Counted from the first letter of the stretch, positions 46,477-56,213 are shown. The stretch is DNA of 64,000 bases from Eutrophocola sp964629325 (GCA_964629325.1 CAZVSC010000001.1:1-64000), one strand, 5' to 3'. Made by a program: numbers and translations. Notes: generated from the sequence alone by a model not told the origin.

Positions 46477-46505
46477 TAACAATGCCCGGGGTGATGCGTT
46501 ATAAT
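46477..46505 (+). promoter_or_regulatory. Candidate aroC promoter
   Basis: A perfect TATAAT at 46500-46505, followed by GCGCGCC, lies 52 bases before the aroC start. The -35 position shows only TAACAA (46477-46482) at 17-base spacing. Confidence 0.55.
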
Positions 46506-46557
46506 GCGCGCCTTTTTTTAGCAGCCTTTTTGGCCGCTGATCCCGGGGAACCAGTCC

Positions 46558-47655
46558 ATGTCCGGCAACAGCATCGGCAAGCTTTTCACGGTGACTTCAT
46601 TCGGTGAAAGTCACGGGCCTGCGCTCGGCTGCATAGTCGACGGCTGCCCGCCCGGCATGGCCCTGTCCGAGGCCGACCTGCAGGCGGACCTGGATCGCCG
46701 CAAGCCGGGTTCCAGCCGTTATACCACCCAGCGCAAGGAAGGCGACCAGGTCAAAATCCTGTCGGGCGTTTTCGAAGGCCTGACCACCGGCACGCCCATC
46801 GGCATGCTGATCGAGAACCAGGACCAGAAGAGCAAGGACTACAGCAACATCAAGGACCTGTTCCGGCCCGCCCACGCTGACTATACCTATCAGCAGAAAT
46901 ACGGCATCCGCGATTACCGGGGCGGCGGACGTTCCTCGGCCCGGGAAACCGCCATGCGCGTGGCAGCAGGCGCCATCGCCAAGAAATACCTGCTGGAAAG
47001 CGAGGGCATCCGCGTCAGGGGCTACCTGTCCCAACTGGGTCCAATCACTGCCGACCTGGTGGATTGGGACGAAGTTGGCAACAACCCCTTTTTCTGCCCG
47101 GACCCGGCGAAAGTCCCGGAAATGGAAGAATACATGGCCGCCCTGGGCAAGGAAGGCAACTCCATCGGCGCCCGGATCACGGTCGTCGCGGAGGGAGCGC
47201 CCCCGGGACTGGGAGAGCCGGTCTTCGACCGCCTGGATGCCGACCTGGCCCATGCCCTGATGAGCATCAATGCCGTGAAAGGGGTGGAGATCGGTGCCGG
47301 CTTCGATTCGGTGGTGCAGAAAGGCAGTGAGCACCGCGACCTCATCACCCCGGAGGGCTTTCTCAGTAACAATGCCGGCGGCGTGCTGGGCGGCATCAGT
47401 TCGGGCCAGGATATCGTGGCCCATATCGCCCTGAAGCCAACCTCCAGCATCCGTATTCCGGGTGTAACCGTCGATATCGACGGCAATCCCGCAGAAGTGG
47501 TGACTACCGGCCGCCACGACCCCTGCGTGGGTATCCGGGCCACGCCCATTGCCGAGGCAATGATGGCCATCGTGCTGATGGACCACTTGCTGCGGCACCG
47601 GGCCCAGAATGGCCAGGTGAGTTCGCGAACCCCGCGAATCCCGGCCCGGAAATAG
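46558..47655 (+). CDS. aroC: Chorismate synthase
   Basis: The 365-residue FMN-dependent enzyme makes chorismate, the branch point for aromatic amino acids, folate and quinones. It has GKLFTVTSFGESHGPALGC at the start, YRGGGRSSARETAMRVAAGA and GVLGGISSGQ, all family signatures. Length is normal. It has its own strong -10 element and precedes leuC. Confidence 0.97.
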   Translation: MSGNSIGKLFTVTSFGESHGPALGCIVDGCPPGMALSEADLQADLDRRKPGSSRYTTQRKEGDQVKILSGVFEGLTTGTPIGMLIENQDQKSKDYSNIKDLFRPAHADYTYQQKYGIRDYRGGGRSSARETAMRVAAGAIAKKYLLESEGIRVRGYLSQLGPITADLVDWDEVGNNPFFCPDPAKVPEMEEYMAALGKEGNSIGARITVVAEGAPPGLGEPVFDRLDADLAHALMSINAVKGVEIGAGFDSVVQKGSEHRDLITPEGFLSNNAGGVLGGISSGQDIVAHIALKPTSSIRIPGVTVDIDGNPAEVVTTGRHDPCVGIRATPIAEAMMAIVLMDHLLRHRAQNGQVSSRTPRIPARK

Positions 47656-47710
47656 TCGATTTTCTACTTTAACATAACCCAGTAACTACTTGTTTTAAAA
47701 GAGAACTATT

Positions 47711-49138
47711 ATGTCAGGCTTAACGTTATACGATAAATTGTGGAACAGCCACCTGGTCAAGGACCTGGCTGACGGCACCTCCCTGATTTACATCGACCTG
47801 CACTTCCTGCATGAAGTGACCTCGCCGCAGGCATTCGAGGGGTTGCGCCTGGCAGGCCGCAAACCCTGGCGTGCGGACGCCAATATGGCCACGCCTGACC
47901 ATAATGTGCCCACCACCCGGGATGAGCGCTCCCGCGGTGTGGAAGGCATCATCGATCCGGTGTCCAAGATCCAGGTGAAATCCCTGGACAGCAACTGTGT
48001 TGAGTTCGGTATCAACGAGTTCCAGATCGATGATCCGCGCCACGGCATCGTGCACGTGATCGGGCCGGAGCAGGGCAGGACCCTCCCTGGCATGACCATT
48101 GTCTGCGGCGACTCCCATACCTCGACGCACGGCGCGCTGGGCTCCCTGGCTCACGGTATCGGTACTTCCGAGGTGGAACACGTGCTGGCGACCCAGTGCC
48201 TGGTGCAGAAGAAGGCAAAAAACATGCTGATCCGGGTCAACGGCGCCCTGGCTCCCGGCGTGACCGCCAAAGACGTGGTACTGGCCATCATCGGTCATAT
48301 CGGCACGGCCGGTGGTACGGGCTATACCATTGAATTCGGCGGTGAGGCGATACAGTCCCTGTCCATCGAGGGTCGCATGACCGTATGCAACATGGCCATC
48401 GAGGCCGGCGCCCGTGCGGGCATGGTGGCCGTGGATAACAAGACCATCGAATACGTGAAAGGGCGCCCCTTTGCCCCGACCGGCGAGCTCTGGAGCAAGG
48501 CGGAAGCGGCCTGGCGCGACCTGCACAGCGACGCGGACGCCGTCTTTGACAAAGTGGTGGAACTGGACGCCGCGGATATCGTGCCGCAGGTGAGCTGGGG
48601 CACATCACCGGAGATGGTGGCACCGGTTACCGGCAAGGTCCCCAACCCGGCTGATGCGCCCAACGAAACCAAGCGCAACAATTACGCCCAGGCGCTCAAG
48701 TACATGGGGCTGGAGCCGGGCACCCCGATTCAGGCCATCAAGCTGGACCGGGTTTTCATCGGCTCCTGCACCAATTCCCGTATCGAGGACCTGCGTGCGG
48801 CGGCAGCCGTGGTGAAAGGCCGCAAGGTGGCTGCCAATATCAAGGAAGCCCTGGTGGTGCCGGGTTCAGGCCTGGTCAAGGCTCAGGCGGAGCAGGAAGG
48901 CCTGGACAAGATCTTTATCGAGGCAGGCTTGCAGTGGCGTGAACCAGGCTGCTCCATGTGCCTGGCCATGAATGCCGACCAGCTGGGGGAGGGTGAGCAC
49001 TGCGCCTCCACCTCCAATCGCAATTTCGAGGGCCGGCAGGGCTTTGGCGGGCGCACCCACCTGGTCAGCCCGGCCATGGCCGCCGCGGCGGCTGTGCACG
49101 GGCATTTCGTTGATGTCCGGGAACTGGAATTGCACTGA
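47711..49138 (+). CDS. leuC: 3-isopropylmalate dehydratase large subunit
   Basis: The 475-residue [4Fe-4S] aconitase-family subunit isomerises 2-isopropylmalate to 3-isopropylmalate in leucine synthesis, with LeuD. Cluster ligands are in GSCTNSRIEDLRAA (about residue 352) and EPGCSMCLAMN (about 414-417). GDSHTSTHGALG is another signature. AAAGAGAAC lies before the ATG. Confidence 0.97.
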   Translation: MSGLTLYDKLWNSHLVKDLADGTSLIYIDLHFLHEVTSPQAFEGLRLAGRKPWRADANMATPDHNVPTTRDERSRGVEGIIDPVSKIQVKSLDSNCVEFGINEFQIDDPRHGIVHVIGPEQGRTLPGMTIVCGDSHTSTHGALGSLAHGIGTSEVEHVLATQCLVQKKAKNMLIRVNGALAPGVTAKDVVLAIIGHIGTAGGTGYTIEFGGEAIQSLSIEGRMTVCNMAIEAGARAGMVAVDNKTIEYVKGRPFAPTGELWSKAEAAWRDLHSDADAVFDKVVELDAADIVPQVSWGTSPEMVAPVTGKVPNPADAPNETKRNNYAQALKYMGLEPGTPIQAIKLDRVFIGSCTNSRIEDLRAAAAVVKGRKVAANIKEALVVPGSGLVKAQAEQEGLDKIFIEAGLQWREPGCSMCLAMNADQLGEGEHCASTSNRNFEGRQGFGGRTHLVSPAMAAAAAVHGHFVDVRELELH

Positions 49139-49172
49139 AAGTGCTTCGAAAATAACGAGTTAGAGTAGAAAC

Positions 49173-49823
49173 ATGAAAAAGTTTATCGCTGAAGAAGGTC
49201 TCGTTCTCCCGCTCGACCGGGCCAACGTGGATACCGATTACATCATTCCCAAGCAGTTCCTGAAGTCCATCAAGCGCACGGGTTTCGGCAAGAACCTGTT
49301 CGATGAGGCCCGTTACCTGGACAAGGGGCTGCCGGACGCGGACTGCAGCGGACGCCCGCTGAACCCGGATTTCGTCATGAACCAGCCCCGTTATGCCGGC
49401 GCCAGCCTATTGCTGGCCCGGGAAAACTTCGGCTGCGGCTCCAGTCGCGAACACGCGCCATGGGCCCTGGATGATTACGGCATTCGCTGCATCATCGCTC
49501 CGAGCTATGCCGACATTTTCTTCAACAACTGCGTGAAGAATGGAATATTACTTATTGTTTTAGATGAAAAAACTGTCGATCAGTTATTTCAGGAAACCTT
49601 TGCGAATGAGGGCTACCGTCTGGCGGTGGATTTACCGGCCCAGACGATCACGAAGCCCGATGGCACGACCATCGCCTTCGAAATCGAGGATTCCCGCAAG
49701 AATGTGCTGCTCAATGGCCTGGATGACATCTCCCTGACCCTGCAGAACCAGGCGGCTATCCAGACCTTCGAAGCCGGCTGGCAGCAGAAGGCGCCGTGGC
49801 TGTTTGGGCAGCAGCACGTCTGA
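49173..49823 (+). CDS. leuD: 3-isopropylmalate dehydratase small subunit
   Basis: The 216-residue swivel-domain partner of LeuC contains RANVDTDYIIPKQFLKSI and the GCGSSREHAPWAL substrate-contact segment. A patch at 49541-49590 is strikingly AT-rich (13 G or C in 50 bases) against GC-rich surroundings. In relatives leuB usually follows, but here asd is next. Confidence 0.96.
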   Translation: MKKFIAEEGLVLPLDRANVDTDYIIPKQFLKSIKRTGFGKNLFDEARYLDKGLPDADCSGRPLNPDFVMNQPRYAGASLLLARENFGCGSSREHAPWALDDYGIRCIIAPSYADIFFNNCVKNGILLIVLDEKTVDQLFQETFANEGYRLAVDLPAQTITKPDGTTIAFEIEDSRKNVLLNGLDDISLTLQNQAAIQTFEAGWQQKAPWLFGQQHV

Positions 49824-49875
49824 CACCCTGATTATTAAGTATTTTTCGCCCCGCAGGGGCTGTTGAAGGAACATT

Positions 49876-50898
49876 ATGAGCAAGAAGTACAATGTAGCTG
49901 TGGTCGGTGCGACCGGCGCCGTCGGCAAAACCATGCTGAGCATACTCGAGCAGCGCAAATTCCCCGTGGACAACCTGTACCCGCTGGCCAGCGAGCGCAG
50001 CGCAGGGGAGAAAATCACGTTTAACAATAAACATTATCTTGTTGAAAACCTTGCTGATTTTGATTTCAGCAAGGCCCAGATCGGGCTGTTTTCACCCGGT
50101 GCCAGCGTGTCCGCCGTGTATGCCCCCAAGGCGGGTGAGGCCGGCTGCGTCGTCATCGACAATACCTCACAGTTCCGCTACGAGGAGGACATTCCCCTGG
50201 TCGTGCCGGAAGTGAATGCCCATGCCATCGCGCAGTACACCAACCGCAATATCATTGCGAACCCGAACTGCTCAACCATACAGATGCTGGTGGCCCTCAA
50301 GCCCATCCAGGACGCGGTAGGCATTGCCCGTATCAACGTCGCTACCTACCAGTCCGTCTCAGGTACCGGCAAGGAGGCCATCGATGAACTGGCCGACCAA
50401 ACCCTCAGACTGATGAATGGCAAGGATGTGACACCCAAGGTTTACCCGAAGCAGATCGCCTTCAATGTGCTGCCGCAGATCGATGTCTTCATGGACAACG
50501 GCTATACCAAGGAAGAGATGAAAATGGTCTGGGAAACCAGGAAAATCATGGAAGACAATGACATACAGGTAAATCCGACCTGTGTCAGAGTCCCTGTGTT
50601 CTATTCCCATTCCGAGGCCGTGCACATCGAAACCCGCAAAAAGATCTCTGAGGAAGAGGTGCGGGCGCTGCTGGCCAAGGCCCCGGGCGTGAAGGTCATG
50701 GATGCCCGCGAAAACGGCGGTTATCCGACACCGATCGGACAGGGCACTGACCATGACGAGGTGTGGGTGGGCCGCATCCGGCGTGATATATCTCACCCTT
50801 TGGGGATGAATATGTGGATTGTGTCAGATAATTTGCGAAAAGGTGCAGCTTTGAACTCAATACAGATCGCCGAAGTGTTGATAAAAGACTATTTATAA
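49876..50898 (+). CDS. asd: Aspartate-semialdehyde dehydrogenase
   Basis: The 340-residue enzyme reduces aspartyl phosphate to aspartate semialdehyde for lysine, methionine, threonine and cell-wall diaminopimelate. It has GATGAVGKTMLSIL for NADP, the catalytic Cys in NPNCST and the active-site His region GRIRRD. GAAGGAAC precedes the start. A second AT-rich patch (50011-50060) lies inside the gene. Upstream leuD and downstream fimV match the pseudomonad order except that leuB is missing. Confidence 0.97.
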   Translation: MSKKYNVAVVGATGAVGKTMLSILEQRKFPVDNLYPLASERSAGEKITFNNKHYLVENLADFDFSKAQIGLFSPGASVSAVYAPKAGEAGCVVIDNTSQFRYEEDIPLVVPEVNAHAIAQYTNRNIIANPNCSTIQMLVALKPIQDAVGIARINVATYQSVSGTGKEAIDELADQTLRLMNGKDVTPKVYPKQIAFNVLPQIDVFMDNGYTKEEMKMVWETRKIMEDNDIQVNPTCVRVPVFYSHSEAVHIETRKKISEEEVRALLAKAPGVKVMDARENGGYPTPIGQGTDHDEVWVGRIRRDISHPLGMNMWIVSDNLRKGAALNSIQIAEVLIKDYL

Positions 50899-50976
50899 TG
50901 AATACTTGCGGCGTAATCTTAAAAAGGTTTCTGTACTCGCGGCTAACGTTGTGAATGGCAACTGACAGGAAGATTT

Positions 50977-52526
50977 ATGCTGGCCAGATGTAAAAAGAAA
51001 ATCGCCCTGATAACCCTGGTCACAGGATCTTTGTACGCAGGGAATCTCCTGGCGGTGGGGCTTGGAGAGCTTACAGTCAATTCCAGCCTGAACGAGCCCC
51101 TGGATGCCACTATCCAGGTGCTCGGACTGGATGGGCTGACCGAAAACCAGATCAATGTCAGCCTGGGCAGCCTGGCAGACTTCCAGCGTGCCAATATCGC
51201 CCGCATCGGTCTTATCGACGATATTTCCCTTGAAATCGACGTCCTCAACCGCGAAGAGGGCATTCTCCGCCTGTCCTCCGATGAGGCGGTTACCGAACCT
51301 TTCCTGAACATGGTCATCAGCATGCGCTGGCCCAATGGCCGCCTCATGCGTGATTACACAGCCCTGATCGACCTGCCGGTGTTCTTTACCGAAGAACCCC
51401 AGGCCGTCCCGCTGGATATTCCGGAAACACCGGCTCCGGCACCGGAGCCCGAACCTGCTGGCTCACAATTCCTGGCTGAGGACAATGAACCTGCACCGCC
51501 GGCTGCACTTGCCGCCGCACCGGTCACCGAACCTGCTCCCCCGGCTGAACCGGCACCCCGCCCCTCGGCAGAGGGCGAAGTTACCGTGGAATCCGGCGAC
51601 ACCCTGTATGACATCGCGGCGGCCAACAGGCCCGCGGACAACGTTTCCGTCGAGCAGACCATGCTGGCCATTCAGCGCGCCAACCCGGATGCCTTCATTG
51701 ACAACAATATCAACCGCATACGTGTTGGTCGTGTGCTGCGCATCCCTTCACTGCAGGAAATCCAGAGTATCGATCAGAGCCAGGCCGTCAACCAGATTGC
51801 CCTGCAGAACCAGGCTTCAACGTCCCAGCCGCTGGCTTTCAGCAGCAACAACGCCCCCGGGGGGCAGTTGGGAAACGACGAACTGACCATTCTCAGCGGG
51901 GACGAGGGCACCGCATCACTGTCGGGTGACGAAGACATGGCGGCGACCATAGCCGCCCTGGAAAACCAGCTGATGATCAGCGAGGAGAACCTCGATCGCG
52001 CCAGGCTGGAAAACCAGGAATTGCGCGCCCGCTTTGCCGAACTCGAAGAACAGATTGAAATCCTGCAGAACATCATTGCCATGCAGGATGCCCGCCTTGC
52101 CCAGTTGCAGGCCGACCTGGCCACTGCCGAGGCGCCCGAACCCGTGCCTGCCGAGACACCGGTCCAGGCCCAGCCTGCGGCGGCACAGCCTGCGGAACCC
52201 CAGGATAATTCGATCATGGGCCAGCTCAGCGCCTTGCTGGAGAACACCATGGTACTGGTTGGCAGCCTGGTCGCCCTGATAGTGCTGGTGGTCGGTTTCC
52301 TCGTCTGGCGCCGCCGCGCAGCCGAGGATGACATGGATGAATTTGCCGTTGCCGGCGCCACCACCGGTAGCGCGCAGGCGACCTACACCGCTGACGAGCC
52401 GGAAGGTGCCTCAGCCGGCTTCCTGGCCGCGCTGAAATCCCGCTTCAGCCGCAGCGACTCTCAAGAGGATTTGGACAGCAGCGCTGATGACGACGATGTT
52501 GATGACGCGGATATCGATGATGATGA
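50977..52526 (+). CDS. fimV: FimV peptidoglycan-binding protein, N-terminal part before the gap
   Basis: This is the first 516 codons of FimV, the inner-membrane organiser of type IV pili, polar assembly and twitching in pseudomonads. There is a signal peptide (ending LLAVG), the FimV N-terminal domain (LGELTVNSSLNEPLDA), a Pro/Ala linker and a LysM domain (about 198-265). A coiled coil (about 325-385) and a transmembrane helix (about 425-447) ending WRRRA follow, then an acidic cytoplasmic region. The frame is cut by 100 N; the C-terminal part continues in another register at 52629. Confidence 0.93.
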
Positions 52527-52626
52527 NNNNNNNNNNNNNNNNNNNNNNNNNNNNNNNNNNNNNNNNNNNNNNNNNNNNNNNNNNNNNNNNNNNNNNNNNN
52601 NNNNNNNNNNNNNNNNNNNNNNNNNN
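52527..52626. other. Assembly gap of 100 N
   Basis: Exactly 100 unknown bases interrupt fimV within its repetitive acidic region. The length is a conventional placeholder. To keep one reading frame, the true gap must be 2 modulo 3, whereas 100 is 1 modulo 3. Confidence 0.99.
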
Positions 52627-52628
52627 GT

Positions 52629-53330
52629 ATTGCTGCAGCCGACGACGAAGCACCGGATACCTTCGAATTCGATCTGGGTGACAGCGAGGCAGCCGCGGCG
52701 GATGCACCTGCCGCCGGGGTTGCCGAAGAGCCTGAAGACGATGCCGAATCCTTCGATTTCTCGCTCGATGATATACCCAAAACGGAGGCGGCCCCCGCAG
52801 AGGACGCAATCGATGACGACCTGGAAAGCTTTGAATTCAGTGTAAGTGAAACGCCCAGGTCGGAGCCCGCCGCTGCTGCGGAAGAGCCCGAGGAAGTCGA
52901 AACCTTTGCCTTTGATCCAGGCTCCATATCGTCCTTTGAAGAGAAGCAAGAGCCGGCAGCGGCCGAAGAGGCCGAGGAAGAAGTCGAGACCTTCGATTTC
53001 GATCTCGGAGGCGATGACTCAGTTGATGAAACTGATCCGCTGGCGGCGGCGCTGGAGGAAGTGGATGCCGAGAGTGAAGCTGCAGGCAACGATGAAGACG
53101 ACGATATCCTCGACCTAGGCGATATCGAAATCGACGACAGCATGTTCGATACCGACGACGATTCCGGGTCAGACGCGCGCGATGAGTCTTCAACCAAGCT
53201 GGACCTCGCCGTTGCCTACGAGGCGATGGGCGATCTTGACGGTGCCAGGGAAATCCTCAATGAGGTCATTGCTGAGGGCAGTGAAGACCAGGCTGCCAAG
53301 GCCAAGGAATTGCTGGAGAAGTGGAGCTAG
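52629..53330 (+). CDS. fimV: FimV, C-terminal part after the gap
   Basis: From 52629 the frame reads IAAADDEAPDTFEFDLGD and continues to the TAG at 53330. It has at least five degenerate acidic repeats of the form TFxFDLxD (TFEFDLGD, SFDFSLDD, SFEFSVSE, TFAFDPGS, TFDFDLGG). The end is the conserved FimV C-terminal TPR-like domain (STKLDLAVAYEAMGDLDGA). Translating straight through the N run gives a nonsense frame; this register is supported by the repeats and the C-terminal domain. Confidence 0.92.
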   Translation: MAAADDEAPDTFEFDLGDSEAAAADAPAAGVAEEPEDDAESFDFSLDDIPKTEAAPAEDAIDDDLESFEFSVSETPRSEPAAAAEEPEEVETFAFDPGSISSFEEKQEPAAAEEAEEEVETFDFDLGGDDSVDETDPLAAALEEVDAESEAAGNDEDDDILDLGDIEIDDSMFDTDDDSGSDARDESSTKLDLAVAYEAMGDLDGAREILNEVIAEGSEDQAAKAKELLEKWS

Positions 53331-53363
53331 TCGTATCCGGCGGGAGCCGACACACGACACACA

Positions 53364-54185
53364 ATGACCGATACACCAGTGAGTGAGCCGGCAGGCCGGG
53401 CAGCGCTCTGCATCGAATACAATGGTGCCAGTTTCAACGGCTGGCAAAGCCAGAAATCCCCCGCGACCACCACAGTCCAGGAAACCCTGGAAAAGGCACT
53501 GTCCGAGGTTGCCGACCATCCCGTGTCCTTAACCTGTGCCGGCCGCACGGATGCCGGTGTCCACGCTACAGGGCAGGTGGTGCATTTCGATTATCGGTTC
53601 GAGCGGCCTGAATCGGCCTGGGTGCGCGGTGGCAATGCCATCCTGCCACCCGCGGTGGCGATACGCTGGGCCGCTCAAGTGAGTCCGGATTTTCATGCCC
53701 GCTTCAGCGCGACCGCCCGCCGTTACCGTTACGTGATCTACAATAATCCGGTAAGGCCGGCCATACTCAGCGGCCTGGTCAGCCACCACTACACAAGGCT
53801 GGATGCGCAACGCATGCATGACGCTGGTCAGGCATTGCTTGGCGAACGCGATTTCTCCTCTTACCGGGGCGCTGCCTGCCAGTCGTCGACACCCATGCGC
53901 AATGTCAGGGCACTGAGCGTCCAGCGCCAGGGCGAACTTGTGGTCATGGAAATCGAGGCCAATGCCTTCCTGCTGCACATGGTGCGCAATATCGCCGGTG
54001 TTCTGATGGAGATCGGCGAGGGCAGGAAGCCCGTCGCCTGGGCCGGTGAGGTACTTGAACAGCGTGACAGGACCCGGGCCGGCGTCACGGCGCTTCCACA
54101 CGGCCTGTACCTGGCCGGGGTCAGCTATCCGGAATCCTGCGGCCTGCCTCCCATCCCGGAAGGACCCGCTTTCCTGTATCCCTGA
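53364..54185 (+). CDS. truA: tRNA pseudouridine synthase A
   Basis: The 273-residue enzyme makes pseudouridine at positions 38-40 of tRNA anticodon arms. The catalytic Asp is in CAGRTDAGVHATGQ, and FHARFSATARRYRY and NAFLLHMVRNIAG are family blocks. It follows fimV by 33 bases, as in pseudomonads. Confidence 0.96.
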   Translation: MTDTPVSEPAGRAALCIEYNGASFNGWQSQKSPATTTVQETLEKALSEVADHPVSLTCAGRTDAGVHATGQVVHFDYRFERPESAWVRGGNAILPPAVAIRWAAQVSPDFHARFSATARRYRYVIYNNPVRPAILSGLVSHHYTRLDAQRMHDAGQALLGERDFSSYRGAACQSSTPMRNVRALSVQRQGELVVMEIEANAFLLHMVRNIAGVLMEIGEGRKPVAWAGEVLEQRDRTRAGVTALPHGLYLAGVSYPESCGLPPIPEGPAFLYP

Positions 54186-54232
54186 ACGGACAGGAATGGG
54201 GCGCCGATATAGGCGAATGCGCGCCCGTTTGA

Positions 54233-54351
54233 TAGAATCTGCGTCTTGATTATTCCCGCCAGGCTACGTTGTTTCAGTCGCTGTCCGAATTCGCATGTAA
54301 AGCTCGAATGATCAGGAGTGCAGGCAGGTTCAAGCCGGGTGCACCCTGAAC
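54233..54351 (+). promoter_or_regulatory. Candidate promoter and leader hairpin of trpF
   Basis: TAGAAT (54233-54238) is a plausible -10 with a poor -35. Just before the gene, GTTCA (54328-54332) pairs with TGAAC (54347-54351) around GGG-TGCA-CCC (54337-54346), with four unpaired bases on the left. The hairpin abuts the weak AGG (54352-54354) ribosome site of trpF and might modulate its translation. No leader peptide with tandem Trp codons is evident. Confidence 0.35.
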
Positions 54352-54363
54352 AGGTCGTTTGTT

Positions 54364-54996
54364 ATGGCAGAAAACACCAGCCCGCTGATCAAGATCTGCG
54401 GCATGACTCGGGAGGCAGATGCAGTCCGGGCGATTGAACTGGGTGCACAGGCGATCGGGATGCTGTTCTATGAGAAGAGCCCGCGCTGCGTGTCAACCCG
54501 GCAGGCGTCCGCCATTGCGCATGCCGTAGGGGCAGGAGGCTTGAAGGTCGGTCTGTTCGTAGATCCGGACAGCGGCACGGTCAGGGAGGTTCTGGATGAA
54601 GTGCCCCTGGACATCCTGCAGTTTCATGGCAGCGAGCCGGCGGAATTTTGCGGCAGTTTCGGTTTGCCCTACTGGAAAACACTCAGGGCCAAGGATCCTG
54701 CCAGTTTGCCAGGACTGGCCCGGAAATACCCGGAAGCAGGGGGTATCTTGCTGGATACCTGGCATCCGACCAAGGCCGGCGGCACCGGAGAGACCTTCGA
54801 TTGGTCGATGCTGGATGATCTCGACCTGACGCAGCACCTGATTCTGGCCGGAGGGCTCAATCCGGGTAATATCCGGGCAGCCATCAACCAGGTCCAGCCG
54901 TGGGCCGTTGACGTTTGTTCCGGTGTTGAATCCAGCCCTGGCATCAAGTCCGTACAACGCATGAAGCAATTTATTGAAGAGGTAAGACGTGTCTGA
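54364..54996 (+). CDS. trpF: Phosphoribosylanthranilate isomerase
   Basis: The 210-residue TIM-barrel enzyme catalyses the third step of tryptophan synthesis. It starts with KICGMTREADA carrying the catalytic Cys, with LILAGGLNPGNI and AVDVCSGVESSPGIKS later. It overlaps trpB by eight bases and is the first trp gene of a trpF-trpB-trpA-accD operon. Confidence 0.96.
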   Translation: MAENTSPLIKICGMTREADAVRAIELGAQAIGMLFYEKSPRCVSTRQASAIAHAVGAGGLKVGLFVDPDSGTVREVLDEVPLDILQFHGSEPAEFCGSFGLPYWKTLRAKDPASLPGLARKYPEAGGILLDTWHPTKAGGTGETFDWSMLDDLDLTQHLILAGGLNPGNIRAAINQVQPWAVDVCSGVESSPGIKSVQRMKQFIEEVRRV

Positions 54997-56209
54997 CAAC
55001 AAGCAGCCGGCCATCGAATACAGCGGACCGGACGAACATGGTCATTTCGGTCCTTACGGAGGCATTTTCGTGGGCGAAACGCTCATGCCCGCCCTCGAGG
55101 AACTGGAAAAGAAATACCTGGAGCTGAAACAGGATCCGGCGTTCTGGGCGGAATTCAACTACGATCTCAAGCATTACGTAGGCAGGCCCTCGCCGCTGTA
55201 CTATGCGGAGCGGATAAGCAACGACCTCGGCGGCGCCCGCATTTACCTGAAACGGGAAGACCTGAATCACACCGGCGCACACAAGGTGAACAACACCATC
55301 GGCCAGGCGCTGCTGGCGAAAGCCATGGGCAAGACCCGCATCATCGCTGAAACCGGTGCCGGCCAGCACGGTGTGGCCTCGGCTACAGTAGCGGCCCGCC
55401 TTGGCCTCGAGTGTCACGTGTACATGGGCACGGAGGATATCCGCCGCCAGTCCGCCAACGTCTACCGCATGAAAATGCTCGGTGCCAATGTCATCGGCGT
55501 CGATTCGGGTTCCTGCACACTCAAGGATGCGATGAATGAGGCCCTGCGCGACTGGGCCACGAATGTCGACAATACCTACTACATCATCGGCACCGTTGCG
55601 GGCCCGCATCCTTACCCGATGCTGGTGCGCGATTTCCAGAGCGTCATCGGGCGTGAAGCCCGCGAACAGTGCCTGGAAATGACCGGCAGGCTGCCCGATA
55701 CCCTGGTCGCCTGCGTGGGTGGCGGCTCCAACGCCATCGGCCTGTTCTATCCCTTCATTCCGGATGCCAGCGTGGCGATGGTCGGCGTGGAAGCAGGCGG
55801 TTTCGGCCTGGCGACTGGCAAGCACGCCGCGCCCCTCAGTTCCGGCAAGCCTGGTGTGCTTCACGGCAACCGTACTTACCTGATGAGCGATGAGAACGGC
55901 CAGATACTCGACACCCATTCGATTTCCGCCGGTCTGGACTATCCGGGTGTGGGTCCGGAACATTCGTGGCTGAAGGACCTGAAGCGTGCCACTTACACTG
56001 CCGTTACCGACGATGAAACCCTTGCCGCATTCAAGTACCTGACCCGGATGGAGGGAATCATCCCGGCACTCGAGTCCAGCCATGCCATCGCCTGGGCAAT
56101 GAAAGAAGCCGGCAAATTGCCAAAAGACCATATCGTCATCATCAACCTGTCAGGTCGAGGCGATAAGGACATGCATACTGTCGCTGAAGTCGAAGGTATC
56201 AAGGTATAG
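54989..56209 (+). CDS. trpB: Tryptophan synthase beta subunit
   Basis: The 406-residue PLP enzyme condenses indole and serine. The PLP Lys is in EDLNHTGAHKVNN and the phosphate loop in GGGSNAIG; ETGAGQHGVA contains the catalytic Glu. The GTG start lies inside the trpF end, with GAGG upstream, so translation is coupled. TrpA follows after four bases. Confidence 0.97.
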   Translation: MSDNKQPAIEYSGPDEHGHFGPYGGIFVGETLMPALEELEKKYLELKQDPAFWAEFNYDLKHYVGRPSPLYYAERISNDLGGARIYLKREDLNHTGAHKVNNTIGQALLAKAMGKTRIIAETGAGQHGVASATVAARLGLECHVYMGTEDIRRQSANVYRMKMLGANVIGVDSGSCTLKDAMNEALRDWATNVDNTYYIIGTVAGPHPYPMLVRDFQSVIGREAREQCLEMTGRLPDTLVACVGGGSNAIGLFYPFIPDASVAMVGVEAGGFGLATGKHAAPLSSGKPGVLHGNRTYLMSDENGQILDTHSISAGLDYPGVGPEHSWLKDLKRATYTAVTDDETLAAFKYLTRMEGIIPALESSHAIAWAMKEAGKLPKDHIVIINLSGRGDKDMHTVAEVEGIKV

Positions 56210-56213
56210 CTGT

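Noticed and set aside
46460..46505. TTGACT at 46460 as -35 of the aroC promoter
   Set aside because: It lies 34 bases from TATAAT, twice the workable spacing.
52445..53197. Ser-rich minus-strand frames across the N gap
   Set aside because: Low-complexity antisense of the acidic FimV repeats, and they read through unknown bases.
54971..56131. 386-residue minus-strand frame opposite trpB
   Set aside because: TrpB is unmistakable; the antisense frame reflects codon bias only.
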